Shown: positions 37,518 through 46,398, numbered from the stretch's first letter. The stretch: 62,363 bases of DNA from Sulfuricurvum sp. (GCA_022729795.1 DZBD01000001.1:19224-81586), one strand, 5' to 3'. Program-made: numbers and translations. The notes: generated by a model not told the origin, from the letters alone.

Positions 37518-38495
37518 ATGCATATTCTTATTACGGGTGGTGCGGGCTTTATCGGCTCGAATCTGGTCGCTTATCATATGGAGTGCGGAGATAAGGTTCA
37601 TGTTGTGGATGACCTCTCTACCGGCAGGATTGAGAATATCGCATCTTTTATCAATCATCCCGATTTTACATTTGAGCAAGCAGATTTACTTCTTTGGGAT
37701 GCGCTGGACAATGTTGTCAACTGGGCAGACCGTATTTACCATATGGCTGCCGTTGTGGGGCTTTTTCGTGTCCTGCAAGAACCTGTTTCTGTTTTACGCA
37801 CCAATATTATGGGCACGCAAAAACTTCTTAGCGCCTTACACAAAAGTCATTGGAAGCCCAAGCTCATTATTGCTTCTACTTCCGAAGTATATGGAAACCA
37901 TCACGAAAATATTGCTTTGCATGAGGAGATTGAGCTTCTTGTTACTCCCGGTCATAACTCACGCTGGAACTATGCAATAAGTAAACTCGCCGATGAAGCC
38001 TTTGCCCTTTCCTACGTGCATGAATACGGAGCAGATATTACGATAGTACGTTTTTTTAATGTCATAGGTCTAAACCAAAGCGGGAAATACGGTATGGTTG
38101 TTCCCCGTTTTATTGCTCAGGCTACCGCAAACGAACCAATCACAATTTACGGTGACGGAAGTCAAGTACGCTCTTTTATGGATGTTCGTGACTGCATCGG
38201 TATGTTGCAGATACTCGCAAAAAACAAGCAAACAAAAGGGGAAATTGTCAATGTAGGAACGGATCACGAAAGGAACATTACGGATTTGGCAACAATGATA
38301 AAAGCACGTGCGCAAAGTTCGTCCGAGATAGTTTATGTTTCTTACAATGATGCTTACGGAGCTGGATTTGAAGATTATTTCCACCGCAAACCTGACCTGA
38401 CTAAATTGCAAAGACTTACAAACTATCACCCACAATGGAGCTTGGAAGATACCGTCGATTTTCTCATAAAAAACCGACAATTAAAGGATGCGTAA
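37518..38495 (+). CDS. NAD-dependent nucleotide-sugar epimerase/dehydratase
   Basis: Extended short-chain dehydrogenase acting on a nucleotide sugar, 325 residues. NAD motif GGAGFIGSN near 7-15, active-site triad with STSEVYG (near 118) and YAISK (Tyr-x3-Lys near 151-155), and the conserved GDGSQVRSFMDVRD sugar-binding stretch near 214. Resembles UDP-glucose 4-epimerase, UDP-glucuronate decarboxylase or GDP-mannose types; the exact reaction is not decidable. Starts at ATG 37518 with TTGAGG upstream. The stop overlaps the next start in a TAATG, so it is coupled to the membrane glycosyltransferase. Confidence 0.85.
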   Translation: MHILITGGAGFIGSNLVAYHMECGDKVHVVDDLSTGRIENIASFINHPDFTFEQADLLLWDALDNVVNWADRIYHMAAVVGLFRVLQEPVSVLRTNIMGTQKLLSALHKSHWKPKLIIASTSEVYGNHHENIALHEEIELLVTPGHNSRWNYAISKLADEAFALSYVHEYGADITIVRFFNVIGLNQSGKYGMVVPRFIAQATANEPITIYGDGSQVRSFMDVRDCIGMLQILAKNKQTKGEIVNVGTDHERNITDLATMIKARAQSSSEIVYVSYNDAYGAGFEDYFHRKPDLTKLQRLTNYHPQWSLEDTVDFLIKNRQLKDA

Positions 38496-39883
38496 TGGCG
38501 GCAACACCCTATTTTATACTTAGCCCCAACCTTATTTTGAGTGTTATCGGCTTAATTCACGGTGAGGATAAAACAGTCGCAACGCCACCGCAAGATTGGA
38601 GAGAAGCTTCCGTAAACGTGGTTATACCCGCACTTAATGAAGAAAAAAACATTGTCCTTTGTTTAGCCTCTTTACTGCATCAAACTTTAAAACCCAACAA
38701 TATAATTCTCGTGGATGACGGCAGTAAGGATTTAACCATTGCACATGCCATTGCTTTTTGTCGGGAAAACCATCTCAATATCACCATCATCCACAGAGAC
38801 CATCCTATAGGAAAAACTCCTACTATCAAACGTCAGGCACGGGAGTTTACCTCGGATGTAGAGTTTATCATAGACTCCGACACCATCCTTGAATCTCCAA
38901 ACTACATCCAAAGAGTAGTGGAAGAACTTTACAAAGGGGTAGGGATTGCCTCGGCATGTGGAACTATTCTGCCCATACGCGACAAAGACAGAAAAGCGAT
39001 GATACAAAGCCCTGAAGTTGTGAAATTTACACAAAAATTTCCAGATGCCGATATGTATCTCAAACAAGACCCCTTTCATATCTTTGCAAGAAAAGTGAGC
39101 AATCTTTATAGAGAAGTGCTTTATCTTTTTTTACAAAAATTTATCTATCACGGGCAAATGGTATTTTTTGGTTCCATCGTCAATCCCGTCGGGTGCGCCG
39201 TCGCCTACAAAAGAGAATATATTAAAAATCTTTTTGACAAATACGAACCGATTTTAGGTGATGATTTGACAAACTCCGAGGATATATTTATAGGTTTTGC
39301 ACTTCTCAAAGAGGGATACAGGAACATCCAGCTCATGGACGTTTACGCACGTTCGCAAGAACCTGAAATAGAACGTATTCCCCATGAGTTGTATATGTGG
39401 TCCTCCTCCTTTTTTCAGAGTTGCTATTATTTTGATGACTTGGTTCGAAGCCCTTTTAAATCGTTCAAAAGTTATCTCCACCATAAAAAAGCACAAAAGC
39501 TTCATAATAAAGAGATTCAAAAGAAAAGAAAAATTGCAGAGCCTTACAGACAAGCATTCGGAGAGGGGCTAACAATGCAATACGGTCGACCGATGGGGTG
39601 GGTTATTTTCGTCTCCCTTTTGGAAAAAACTTTTTTTCCTGCAACACTTTTTGCCATGATTATTTTGCAATTATGGGAGGGTTTACTACTCACCGTACTC
39701 TTTGAAACCATCGCCTCCGTAACTATTTTAGCTTATATCAACAAAACAAAACGGCTGGAATATCTCTTTAAAGGGATTCTTGTCACGCCAATCCGATATG
39801 CAAGTATCCTTTTTGATTTTGTAACTATGTTTCGGTTTGCCAAAGATATATGGCTTGGCAAGAAAAAAGGGTGGCGCAAATGA
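38495..39883 (+). CDS. Membrane family-2 glycosyltransferase
   Basis: Probable polymerising or transferring glycosyltransferase at the inner membrane, 462 residues. The GT-A domain (about 45-290) has VVIPALNEEKNI, LVDDGSKD and FIIDSDT (metal-binding D-x-D), then a SEDIFIGFALL acceptor motif. No clear QxxRW is present, unlike cellulose or hyaluronan synthases. Two to four C-terminal hydrophobic segments (about 365-440) anchor it. Coupled to both neighbours: TAATG with the epimerase and ATGA with the outer-membrane gene. One GGCATGTGGA copy falls in the catalytic domain. Confidence 0.82.
   Translation: MAATPYFILSPNLILSVIGLIHGEDKTVATPPQDWREASVNVVIPALNEEKNIVLCLASLLHQTLKPNNIILVDDGSKDLTIAHAIAFCRENHLNITIIHRDHPIGKTPTIKRQAREFTSDVEFIIDSDTILESPNYIQRVVEELYKGVGIASACGTILPIRDKDRKAMIQSPEVVKFTQKFPDADMYLKQDPFHIFARKVSNLYREVLYLFLQKFIYHGQMVFFGSIVNPVGCAVAYKREYIKNLFDKYEPILGDDLTNSEDIFIGFALLKEGYRNIQLMDVYARSQEPEIERIPHELYMWSSSFFQSCYYFDDLVRSPFKSFKSYLHHKKAQKLHNKEIQKKRKIAEPYRQAFGEGLTMQYGRPMGWVIFVSLLEKTFFPATLFAMIILQLWEGLLLTVLFETIASVTILAYINKTKRLEYLFKGILVTPIRYASILFDFVTMFRFAKDIWLGKKKGWRK
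38953..38962 (+). repeat. GGCATGTGGA copy
   Basis: In the glycosyltransferase gene, same strand; read as ACG. Confidence 0.9.
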
Positions 39884-40848
39884 AAACTCTTTTTCTTCTA
39901 CTCTTTTTATTCTTTTTTACCCTTAGCGCCCAAGAAAATTTTGAACAAAAAAATACGTCAAGCATCACGGCAGAGGGCTTATTCTTAAAAGATAGCGACT
40001 CGATTCATCACACTATCGCTTCTGCCTACGCAAACTATTTCTTTGATTCGCAAACCTCCCTTTTTGCAGGAGGTGAGATGGATATTCTTGCAGCCGATAG
40101 CACAAGCTTGTACAAAAATAGCGACGGCTCAAATGAGAGTTCTGTTCAAAGCGGAGGCGTGGGTATGAGACATCGTTTTCATAAAACTCTCGAAACGGGG
40201 CTTTTACTCGGCTACACAAAAGAAAAAAAACACGAAACACTTTGGAGCCGTGCCGACATACGACTAGATATAAACGACGAAAGCACTCTTTATTTAGATG
40301 CATCACACGGATTTTATATGATATCACCCCTCTCAACCTCTCTTGGCATCAAAAGAGCCCACGGCAGTACTCTTTTTGAGTTGCGCCCTACTCTTATCGA
40401 CACTGTTTTACTCCAAGGAGAATATGACGTTTTTTCTGATACCAACAGAAGATGGAGTGCTGTGCTAGCCCCTAGACACGGTGTGGTTAGAAACAACAAA
40501 TGGGCTGTAGATCTTGGGGTCAAGGCTTGGCTCTCAGGGTTCAAAAAAGATTTGGAACACGGATATTACGACCCTAAACTTTTTGAAAGTTACATGGCAA
40601 CGCTTCATGCCACCTATGGCATATTCAAATATAATACTCTTTTTTTTATGTCGGGTGCGGGTGCTATCAGAGACAATTTTATGCATGCATACAAACCGGG
40701 GGGAAACATCGATATTATCCTAAGCTCAGAAATAGATAAAGACTGGAAAATTCAAGCCAAAACCGGATATATGAACAACTCTCAGGAGAGACTCGGAGAC
40801 TACTATGACGCATATTATTTTGGTCTCTCGGTGATGCGCAGATTTTAG
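39880..40848 (+). CDS. Outer-membrane beta-barrel-like protein of a glycosyltransferase operon
   Basis: No family recognised. The 322 residues start with a signal peptide (MKTLFLLLFLFFFTLSAQ, cut near 18-20) and continue with amphipathic strands rich in Tyr, Phe and alternating polar residues, ending in a beta strand with a terminal F (YYFGLSVMRRF). This is the profile of an outer-membrane barrel. Start ATG 39880 overlaps the glycosyltransferase stop by 4 bp (ATGA). The position suggests an exporter or surface partner for the polysaccharide the two upstream enzymes make; this is inference. Confidence 0.65.
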   Translation: MKTLFLLLFLFFFTLSAQENFEQKNTSSITAEGLFLKDSDSIHHTIASAYANYFFDSQTSLFAGGEMDILAADSTSLYKNSDGSNESSVQSGGVGMRHRFHKTLETGLLLGYTKEKKHETLWSRADIRLDINDESTLYLDASHGFYMISPLSTSLGIKRAHGSTLFELRPTLIDTVLLQGEYDVFSDTNRRWSAVLAPRHGVVRNNKWAVDLGVKAWLSGFKKDLEHGYYDPKLFESYMATLHATYGIFKYNTLFFMSGAGAIRDNFMHAYKPGGNIDIILSSEIDKDWKIQAKTGYMNNSQERLGDYYDAYYFGLSVMRRF

Positions 40849-40853
40849 AAATT

Positions 40854-41978
40854 TTACTCTTGCAAAAGAACAAGCTCTCCAAAGGGGACACCCGCAACTT
40901 TGGGACTTATCCACTTTACTTCATAAGAGGGCTTGGCATGTGCAAATATACCCTCTAAATCCGTAAAATACAAAAGAAGTTTTGTATCATGCAGCTCATT
41001 TTCTATAAACTCAAAAACAGGTCGAAAGTCGGTTCCCCCTCCCCCTTTGAGCCTGCATTCCAAAGTCTCACCACTGTAAAAAACAGTGTGGGAGCGGATA
41101 GTATCGTCACACACCAGCATATCGATTTGATAGTTCGGCACCACTTCCATCAAAAAGTTTATCTCGCTCAAAAATGTATTTAAGAGTGTCTCATCCACGG
41201 AACCGGAACTGTCCACCGCTATGACTAAGCGCAAGGTGTTACTGATGCAAGAAGGAAGATACACCCCCGTATAAAGGAACTTTTTATTAGGAGGGATGAG
41301 AATATAATCATCTTTATGAAAGCGCTCAATGGCAACTTTTAGCTCATTTCTCCAGTCTATTTTTGAGTCTCTTTGAAGTTTAAAAAACCGCTCTATCGCC
41401 TTGGGTGCATCCCCTTGTTTCTCTTTTGAGATCAAAACTCCAAGCATCTCCTCGCCAAAGAGCTGCTCTTGGAGTATCTCCTCTTGAAGTTGTTCTTGTG
41501 TTTTTTTTTCATTATTATTATTTTGGACATCACCCGCATCATCGGCTTCATATTCCAAATCTTCATCCTCACGGAGAATATCATCTTGAAGCTGGGCATA
41601 AATCTCCTCCGCGTACATCCCTTTGAAACGTACCCGATACTGTGCTCCGTAGGGAAGTTCCATCTTGTTTTCTACAAGCATATCGTTCACTGCCAAATCC
41701 GTAGCCATCTGCCAAAGCCACCCGCTACGTCCGTTTTTGCGCATCTCATGGGCTAAAGAAGCATGCATCGCCCCGTTGGCAAAAACAAACTCCATCTCCC
41801 CGATACTCAATCCTTCAAAAAAATCGCCGTTATACTCCACTTTGTTTCCGTCACTCTTAAAAGCCTGTATATCATCGTTTTGCACCAAAGTAAGACGAGA
41901 AGCAATAGTTCCAAAAAGGGGATAATCCACAAGAAGTTTCGCTTTGGCTTGGGAAATTTTATCTGCTAATCTTGGCAT
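40854..41978 (-). CDS. DUF2201-type VWA-domain protein
   Basis: 374 residues. N-terminal DUF2201 metallopeptidase-like domain (about 1-120) and C-terminal VWA-like domain (about 230-370). The VWA MIDAS is intact: DSSGS near 255 (LVIAVDSSGSVDE), Thr near 315 and LLYFTDLEG near 340. The peptidase motif, usually HExxH in this family, reads NGAMH with SLAHEMRKNGR following, so catalysis is doubtful and it may be a binding scaffold. An acidic linker (EDEDLEYEADDAGD) follows. Such proteins pair with MoxR ATPases, and a MoxR gene lies 1.2 kb away. The start codon is inside a GGCATGTGGA copy. Confidence 0.82.
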   Translation of the reverse strand: MPRLADKISQAKAKLLVDYPLFGTIASRLTLVQNDDIQAFKSDGNKVEYNGDFFEGLSIGEMEFVFANGAMHASLAHEMRKNGRSGWLWQMATDLAVNDMLVENKMELPYGAQYRVRFKGMYAEEIYAQLQDDILREDEDLEYEADDAGDVQNNNNEKKTQEQLQEEILQEQLFGEEMLGVLISKEKQGDAPKAIERFFKLQRDSKIDWRNELKVAIERFHKDDYILIPPNKKFLYTGVYLPSCISNTLRLVIAVDSSGSVDETLLNTFLSEINFLMEVVPNYQIDMLVCDDTIRSHTVFYSGETLECRLKGGGGTDFRPVFEFIENELHDTKLLLYFTDLEGIFAHAKPSYEVKWISPKVAGVPFGELVLLQE

Positions 41979-41983
41979 GTGGA
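41974..41983 (+). repeat. GGCATGTGGA copy at a start codon
   Basis: Opposite strand to the DUF2201 gene, and its CAT supplies that gene's ATG (read MP). A copy that has been recruited into, or constrains, a translation start. Confidence 0.85.
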
Positions 41984-42058
41984 TTTGTACCTTGGGTAAT
42001 TTTTGAAGTATTATAGCAAAGCTCTAATGCGTCAAATGTTAGATTATAAAATACTCTT

Positions 42059-42068
42059 GGCATGTGGA
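42059..42068 (+). repeat. GGCATGTGGA copy
   Basis: Intergenic, between the divergent DUF2201 and DUF475 genes, 53 bp before the latter's start. Not paired. Confidence 0.85.
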
Positions 42069-42120
42069 AATATTTCAAATGCAATTAGATATAATTCACC
42101 CAATTTTCAAAAGGATATGT

Positions 42121-43098
42121 ATGCGATATTTTCTCACTTCATTTATTATTATGGGACTAGGTTTGGTGGCCGCTTTTTTTATCGGCGGTTTGGCAGCGGT
42201 TTATACCGCCTTTCTTCTTATTGTTCTTGAGATTTCTCTCTCCTTTGACAATGCCGTAGTCAACGCAAAAGTGCTCGAGACTATGGATCCTGTTTGGCAA
42301 AAGCGTTTTATTGTTTTTGGTATCCCTATCGCCGTATTCGGGATGCGTTTATTGTTTCCGCTGATGATTGTCGCCATTGTTACGGGGATGGGACTTTTAG
42401 AGACACTCCAAGTTGCAATGGGAGAACCTGCCCGTTATGAGAGCCTTCTAAAAGGAACGGAAGATACTATTTTTGCCTTTGGGGGCGCATTTTTGCTTAT
42501 GGTGTTTTTGGACTTCTTTTTTACGGAACGCGATATCGCATGGATCCGTTTTTTGGAAAATTCAAAAGTTGTCAAGAGTTTCAGCGGTATTGCGAGTATC
42601 GAGCTTATTATTGCTATTATAGTCGGTATTACCCTCGGGCATGTGACGGAGAGTTTTGATGTCGTTTTGGCTTTTATGTATGGGATTTTACTCCATGCCT
42701 TACTTGGAATCGTAGATCATTTTCTCTCCTCAGATACCGTAAAAAGCGGACTTGCCGGTTTTATTTACCTTGAAGTTTTAGATGCAAGTTTTAGTTTTGA
42801 CGGCGTTATCGGGGCTTTTGCACTTAGTAGCAATATCTTTATTATTATGATAGGTTTGGGCGTAGGAGCTATGTTTGTGCGGAGTATCACCTTGTATTTT
42901 GTGGAGCACAAAACCTTATCACAGTTTCAGTATTTGGAGCACGGTGCACATTATGCCATAGGAATTTTAGCGATTATAATGTTGATGAAAATCACTACGC
43001 ATATCGGAGAAGCAGTTACGGGGACTATAGGAATAGGACTGATTTTGGCGGCTTTTTTACACTCTGTTTGGGAAAACAGAAAAAATCTCAAAAGTTAA
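42121..43098 (+). CDS. DUF475/TerC-family integral membrane protein
   Basis: 325-residue inner-membrane protein with about eight to nine helices. TerC-like hallmarks: two acidic intramembrane motifs, LEISLSFDNAVVNA near 32-45 and EVLDASFSFDGVIGA near 217-231. The family is linked to tellurite resistance, phage inhibition and metal or metal-protein handling at the membrane. I chose the ATG at 42121, with AAGGAT upstream; an upstream ATG starts inside the motif copy. Converges with moxR. Its place between a VWA protein and a MoxR-LRV operon is typical of Ter-type stress clusters. Confidence 0.85.
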   Translation: MRYFLTSFIIMGLGLVAAFFIGGLAAVYTAFLLIVLEISLSFDNAVVNAKVLETMDPVWQKRFIVFGIPIAVFGMRLLFPLMIVAIVTGMGLLETLQVAMGEPARYESLLKGTEDTIFAFGGAFLLMVFLDFFFTERDIAWIRFLENSKVVKSFSGIASIELIIAIIVGITLGHVTESFDVVLAFMYGILLHALLGIVDHFLSSDTVKSGLAGFIYLEVLDASFSFDGVIGAFALSSNIFIIMIGLGVGAMFVRSITLYFVEHKTLSQFQYLEHGAHYAIGILAIIMLMKITTHIGEAVTGTIGIGLILAAFLHSVWENRKNLKS

Positions 43099-43107
43099 AT
43101 TATCTCC

Positions 43108-43131
43108 GGCATGTGGAAATCTCCACATGCC
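43108..43131. terminator. Paired inverted GGCATGTGGA copies between convergent genes
   Basis: 10-bp perfect arms (copies 43108-43117 and 43122-43131) with AATC loop, 10 bp after the DUF475 stop and touching the moxR stop codon. Bidirectional terminator position. Confidence 0.65.
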
Positions 43132-44126
43132 TAACTTAAAAGATAAGCAAACTTTTGCACCCACTCTTTAAAAACCTCGGAATGTTCCATTTTGACTCCG
43201 TTTCTTTGCAAATCCTGTACCGCCATCACCGCAAATTCACTCTTTAATCCCAAGGTATATTGCAGCAAATTATCAAGATTTTCTTTTGTGTCGTCTCTCA
43301 AAAGAGCACTTACGAGTCCTGTGCAAAGAGCGTACAGTACATCAATCTCATCAGGATATTCCCCATTTCCACATGCCAAGATATTTGCAATATCAGGCAG
43401 TTTATGCATCACTTTTGAAAAACTTAAAAAGCCTACGGCAACATCTTTGCCTACAGCGCCCGACAAACAGTCCAAAAGAAGCTTCTCTTTGAGGGTACTT
43501 TTGAGGATACTGTCTACGTATTCCCAGCTTCTAGGTGTTGCAAAACTTTTGGTATCGCTCTTGGCATCAAAGGTAAAAAGATGCTCATTTTTGTATGCGA
43601 TATAAGCAATAATTCTCTCATCCACTTTTTTTTGATACGCCCAAAAACGCCACTCGTTCACATCTACCTCCATCTCAAAATGGACAAATCTATTGGCAAG
43701 AGGGCTTGGCATACGGTAGGTCACGCCGCGGTCGCCCTCACGGTTTCCCGCGGCAACTATCGCCCAACCCTCGGGGAGTTCATATTCTCCTACTTTTCTG
43801 TCCAAGATAAGCTGATATGCCGATGCTTGCACGCTTGGCGGTGCGGAGTTGAGCTCATCTAAGAACAAAATCCCCTCTCCGCCTCGAGGCAAAAATGCGG
43901 GAGGCGCCCAAAGTGCGGTATGGGATTCTTTGTCATAAAAAGGGATTCCTTTGAGGTCGGTGGGGTCCATCAATGCGAGCCTTAAATCTACAAAACCGAT
44001 ATTTTTTGCCTCAGCTATCTGCTTTACGATGGAGGACTTTCCTATTCCCGGCGCACCCCACAAAAAAGTAGGAACTTTTTGCTCACTCAGCGCAGCAACG
44101 GTACTTATCAAATCTGATGCTTTCAT
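43131..44126 (-). CDS. MoxR-family AAA+ ATPase
   Basis: Chaperone-like ATPase, 331 residues. Walker A GAPGIGKSSI near 24-33, Walker B GILFLDELN near 86-94, sensor 1 IVAAGNREGD near 122-131, arginine finger region SPLANRFVHFE near 138-148. MoxR enzymes mature or activate partner proteins with VWA domains; the VWA/DUF2201 gene close by is the likely partner. It starts 9 bp after the LRV gene stop, so the two are one transcript. Confidence 0.88.
   Translation of the reverse strand: MKASDLISTVAALSEQKVPTFLWGAPGIGKSSIVKQIAEAKNIGFVDLRLALMDPTDLKGIPFYDKESHTALWAPPAFLPRGGEGILFLDELNSAPPSVQASAYQLILDRKVGEYELPEGWAIVAAGNREGDRGVTYRMPSPLANRFVHFEMEVDVNEWRFWAYQKKVDERIIAYIAYKNEHLFTFDAKSDTKSFATPRSWEYVDSILKSTLKEKLLLDCLSGAVGKDVAVGFLSFSKVMHKLPDIANILACGNGEYPDEIDVLYALCTGLVSALLRDDTKENLDNLLQYTLGLKSEFAVMAVQDLQRNGVKMEHSEVFKEWVQKFAYLLS
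43368..43377 (-). repeat. GGCATGTGGA copy
   Basis: In moxR, same strand; read as ACG. Confidence 0.9.
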
Positions 44127-44135
44127 CTACTCTCC

Positions 44136-45488
44136 TTAAACCTGCCAACCGATATTAGCACTTTGTATATGTTCCCCGAATGCGGGGTTTTCTTTGACGG
44201 CTCTTTCAAAACGGCTATCAAGCTGAAGCTGGTACAAAACATCCACGGGCGTACTATGATTTTGTGCCAAACCTTGTAATACTTTGACATCTTTACTCAA
44301 AAACAGTAGCCGAAAAATAGCGTGAGGAGTGTTTGGATTATGAGACAAAGCAATATGATTCAAATCATTTTCATATGCTTCTTCAAGAGATTCCTGAGGA
44401 GTGTTTGCATTGGCATACAGTGCCAAAATAATTTCTTGATTCCCGCCGCAAAGCAGTTGGCTCAAAACATCTTCGCCAAGATGAGTATTCGCTGCCAAAG
44501 CAAGCTGGACATCCTCTTTTGCCAAACTCAGCAATCTCTCTTGCATATGAGAATCCAAAGAGATATTTTGAGCCAAATCTAGGGCATTTGTTTGGATAAA
44601 CATCTCAAACATTGCATCATCAAGGCGAATATATTTCGCAATGTTTTTAGCGTAGGTCTCATGTTCAAAAAGCTTTGCGATTAAACCTTCGCAGAGGTTG
44701 GTATTATAAGAAAGCGCTTCTAGCACCATCGGACTTGCGTCCATGTAGAGAGAATTTTGCATTGCCTCATCACAGTCCGAGCGCATCGCTATAAGCGTTT
44801 TGATATAGGTATCGGATTTTTTCACAAGCATTCGTAGTACATTTTTGGGTGTGTAATGGTGTGTTGCTATGGCTGTGAGTATTTTGTAATTTACACCGTT
44901 TGGGCTCTCATTCAAGCTTCTTTGCAAAGGCTCAAGTTCTGCTATAGATTTAATAAGCTCATCATCTCTACACTGCACAATCAGATGCATAAGTCCCAGT
45001 GTTGCATACTGTACGTTGTGGTTTCTTTCTATATTGGGATAAAACCGCACGATAATAGCGGCACTAACATCGCGGTTGTCGTCATTGTCGAAAAAATCTT
45101 CCCCTCTCCATTCATACATCGCCAAAAGGCGTAAAAATAAACCGTCGCTTATGGCGGTATTTTGCAAAAAACCTTTAAGCCTTGTTTTGTCATGGCTGAG
45201 CTTGAGACTCATCAAAAGTGTATTGGAATCTATGTGTTTTGCCAGCTCTAGCTCAAGCGCATCTACGGTGATAAACTCCGCACACTTTTGCTCATAAAGC
45301 TCATCGCTTATATTTTGTTCGTACGGGGTCATCATTTTCCCCTCTACTATCAATACAACTTCTTGGGAATACTTTTTTACTACGCAAATATCGTGATACT
45401 TCATCTGAGCATCAAATTCATCCTGCGTAAATGCACGGCTTTTTCCAAACAACAAGATGGTTTTATTTTCTAATTCTTTTAAATTCAT
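44136..45488 (-). CDS. Leucine-rich-variant (LRV/HEAT-like) repeat protein
   Basis: No named family; a 450-residue all-helical repeat protein. The second half (about 200-430) has repeating units of about 24 residues with the pattern N-x-x-(T/L)-x-x-(V/L)-(L)-x-x-L and conserved A-x-N: for example LALAANTHLGEDVLSQL, LALYANANTPQESLEEA, IALSHNPNTPHAIFRLL, LQGLAQNHSTPVDVLYQL. This is the leucine-rich-variant type (helical, HEAT-like solenoids). N-terminal 120 residues look like a separate domain. It lies in one operon with moxR, so it may be an adaptor or substrate of that ATPase. No export signal. Confidence 0.7.
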   Translation of the reverse strand: MNLKELENKTILLFGKSRAFTQDEFDAQMKYHDICVVKKYSQEVVLIVEGKMMTPYEQNISDELYEQKCAEFITVDALELELAKHIDSNTLLMSLKLSHDKTRLKGFLQNTAISDGLFLRLLAMYEWRGEDFFDNDDNRDVSAAIIVRFYPNIERNHNVQYATLGLMHLIVQCRDDELIKSIAELEPLQRSLNESPNGVNYKILTAIATHHYTPKNVLRMLVKKSDTYIKTLIAMRSDCDEAMQNSLYMDASPMVLEALSYNTNLCEGLIAKLFEHETYAKNIAKYIRLDDAMFEMFIQTNALDLAQNISLDSHMQERLLSLAKEDVQLALAANTHLGEDVLSQLLCGGNQEIILALYANANTPQESLEEAYENDLNHIALSHNPNTPHAIFRLLFLSKDVKVLQGLAQNHSTPVDVLYQLQLDSRFERAVKENPAFGEHIQSANIGWQV

Positions 45489-45561
45489 AGCTTAATTATA
45501 CTAAGATATTTTTATTTTTATCTTCTTCGTTATAATGCTTCACTCATTTTAAGGAAAAATT

Positions 45562-45825
45562 ATGCCACAAATAGTAGAAGAGGGATTCAGACTCTATAAT
45601 GAAAGAAAATTCAAAGAGGCATTCGACATCCTTTTTGATGCCGCTGCTTACGGTAATGACGCAGAAGCGCAATATTTGATAGGTAAAATGTATAGAGAAG
45701 GGGACGGCGTAGAGCAAAGTCTTGAAAATGCGATGCGCTGGTGGAAAAAAGCCAGACAAAACGGTCAAAGAGACGCCGCCTTTCAAATGTCTGAGATACA
45801 AACTTCTACAAAAAATATTTTTTAG
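45562..45825 (+). CDS. Small Sel1-repeat protein
   Basis: 87-residue protein with one or two Sel1-type helix pairs: FKEAFDILFDAAAYGNDAEAQYLIGKMY and GDGVEQSLENAMRWWKKARQNGQRDAAF each fit the A-x2-G-x7-A-x-Y-x-L-G-x2-Y pattern. It is soluble, with no signal peptide. AAGGAAAAAT precedes the ATG. Sel1 proteins act as protein-protein scaffolds; the partner here is unknown. Tandem Sel1 repeats normally number four or more, so this is a short member. Confidence 0.75.
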   Translation: MPQIVEEGFRLYNERKFKEAFDILFDAAAYGNDAEAQYLIGKMYREGDGVEQSLENAMRWWKKARQNGQRDAAFQMSEIQTSTKNIF

Positions 45826-45897
45826 TAAGCTAAAAGTGTTAAAAATATTTTATTTTCATATACAAAAGTATAGAATATAAAAAACTAAAGGACTCCA

Positions 45898-46398
45898 ATG
45901 AAAACAGCTCCAAACAATACGGAAAAAACCTTTCCGACGGAACAACTTCTTGTGACGAAAACGGACACGAAGGGGATTATCACGTATGCTAACCAAAATT
46001 TTGCACATATAGTAGGAGTAGATGAAGAGGAGCTTATAGGCAGACCTCATAATATTATCCGTCATCCCGATACTCCCCGGATTATTTTCAAACTTTTGTG
46101 GAACTATCTTCATAGCCAAAAAGAGATTCATGCCTATGTGAAGAATCTCTGTGCGGACGGCTCTTACTACTGGGTTTTTGCCAATGTCACCCCTTCGTTT
46201 GAAGAGACAAAGGTGATTGGATACCACTCCACAAGAAGAAATCCCGATAGAAATACACTCAAAAGCACTATCATTCCTCTGTATCAAACACTTATCCAAG
46301 CAGAAAAAAACGGCGGAATCAATGCTAGTGAAAAAATTTTGAACGATATTATGAAAGAAAAAGGTATGGAATATGACGAATTTATCCTCTCTCTCTAA
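45898..46398 (+). CDS. PAS-domain protein, CetB/Aer-like energy-taxis sensor
   Basis: 166-residue soluble PAS protein. [29 protein letters not shown] (near 12-40), [15 protein letters not shown] (near 50-64) and [11 protein letters not shown] are the PAS fold of the Aer type, which binds FAD and reads redox state. It lacks a receptor domain of its own and overlaps the following receptor gene by 26 bp. That split resembles Campylobacter CetB (PAS) and CetA (receptor), which act together in energy taxis. Confidence 0.85.
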   Translation: MKTAPNNTEKTFPTEQLLVTKTDTKGIITYANQNFAHIVGVDEEELIGRPHNIIRHPDTPRIIFKLLWNYLHSQKEIHAYVKNLCADGSYYWVFANVTPSFEETKVIGYHSTRRNPDRNTLKSTIIPLYQTLIQAEKNGGINASEKILNDIMKEKGMEYDEFILSL

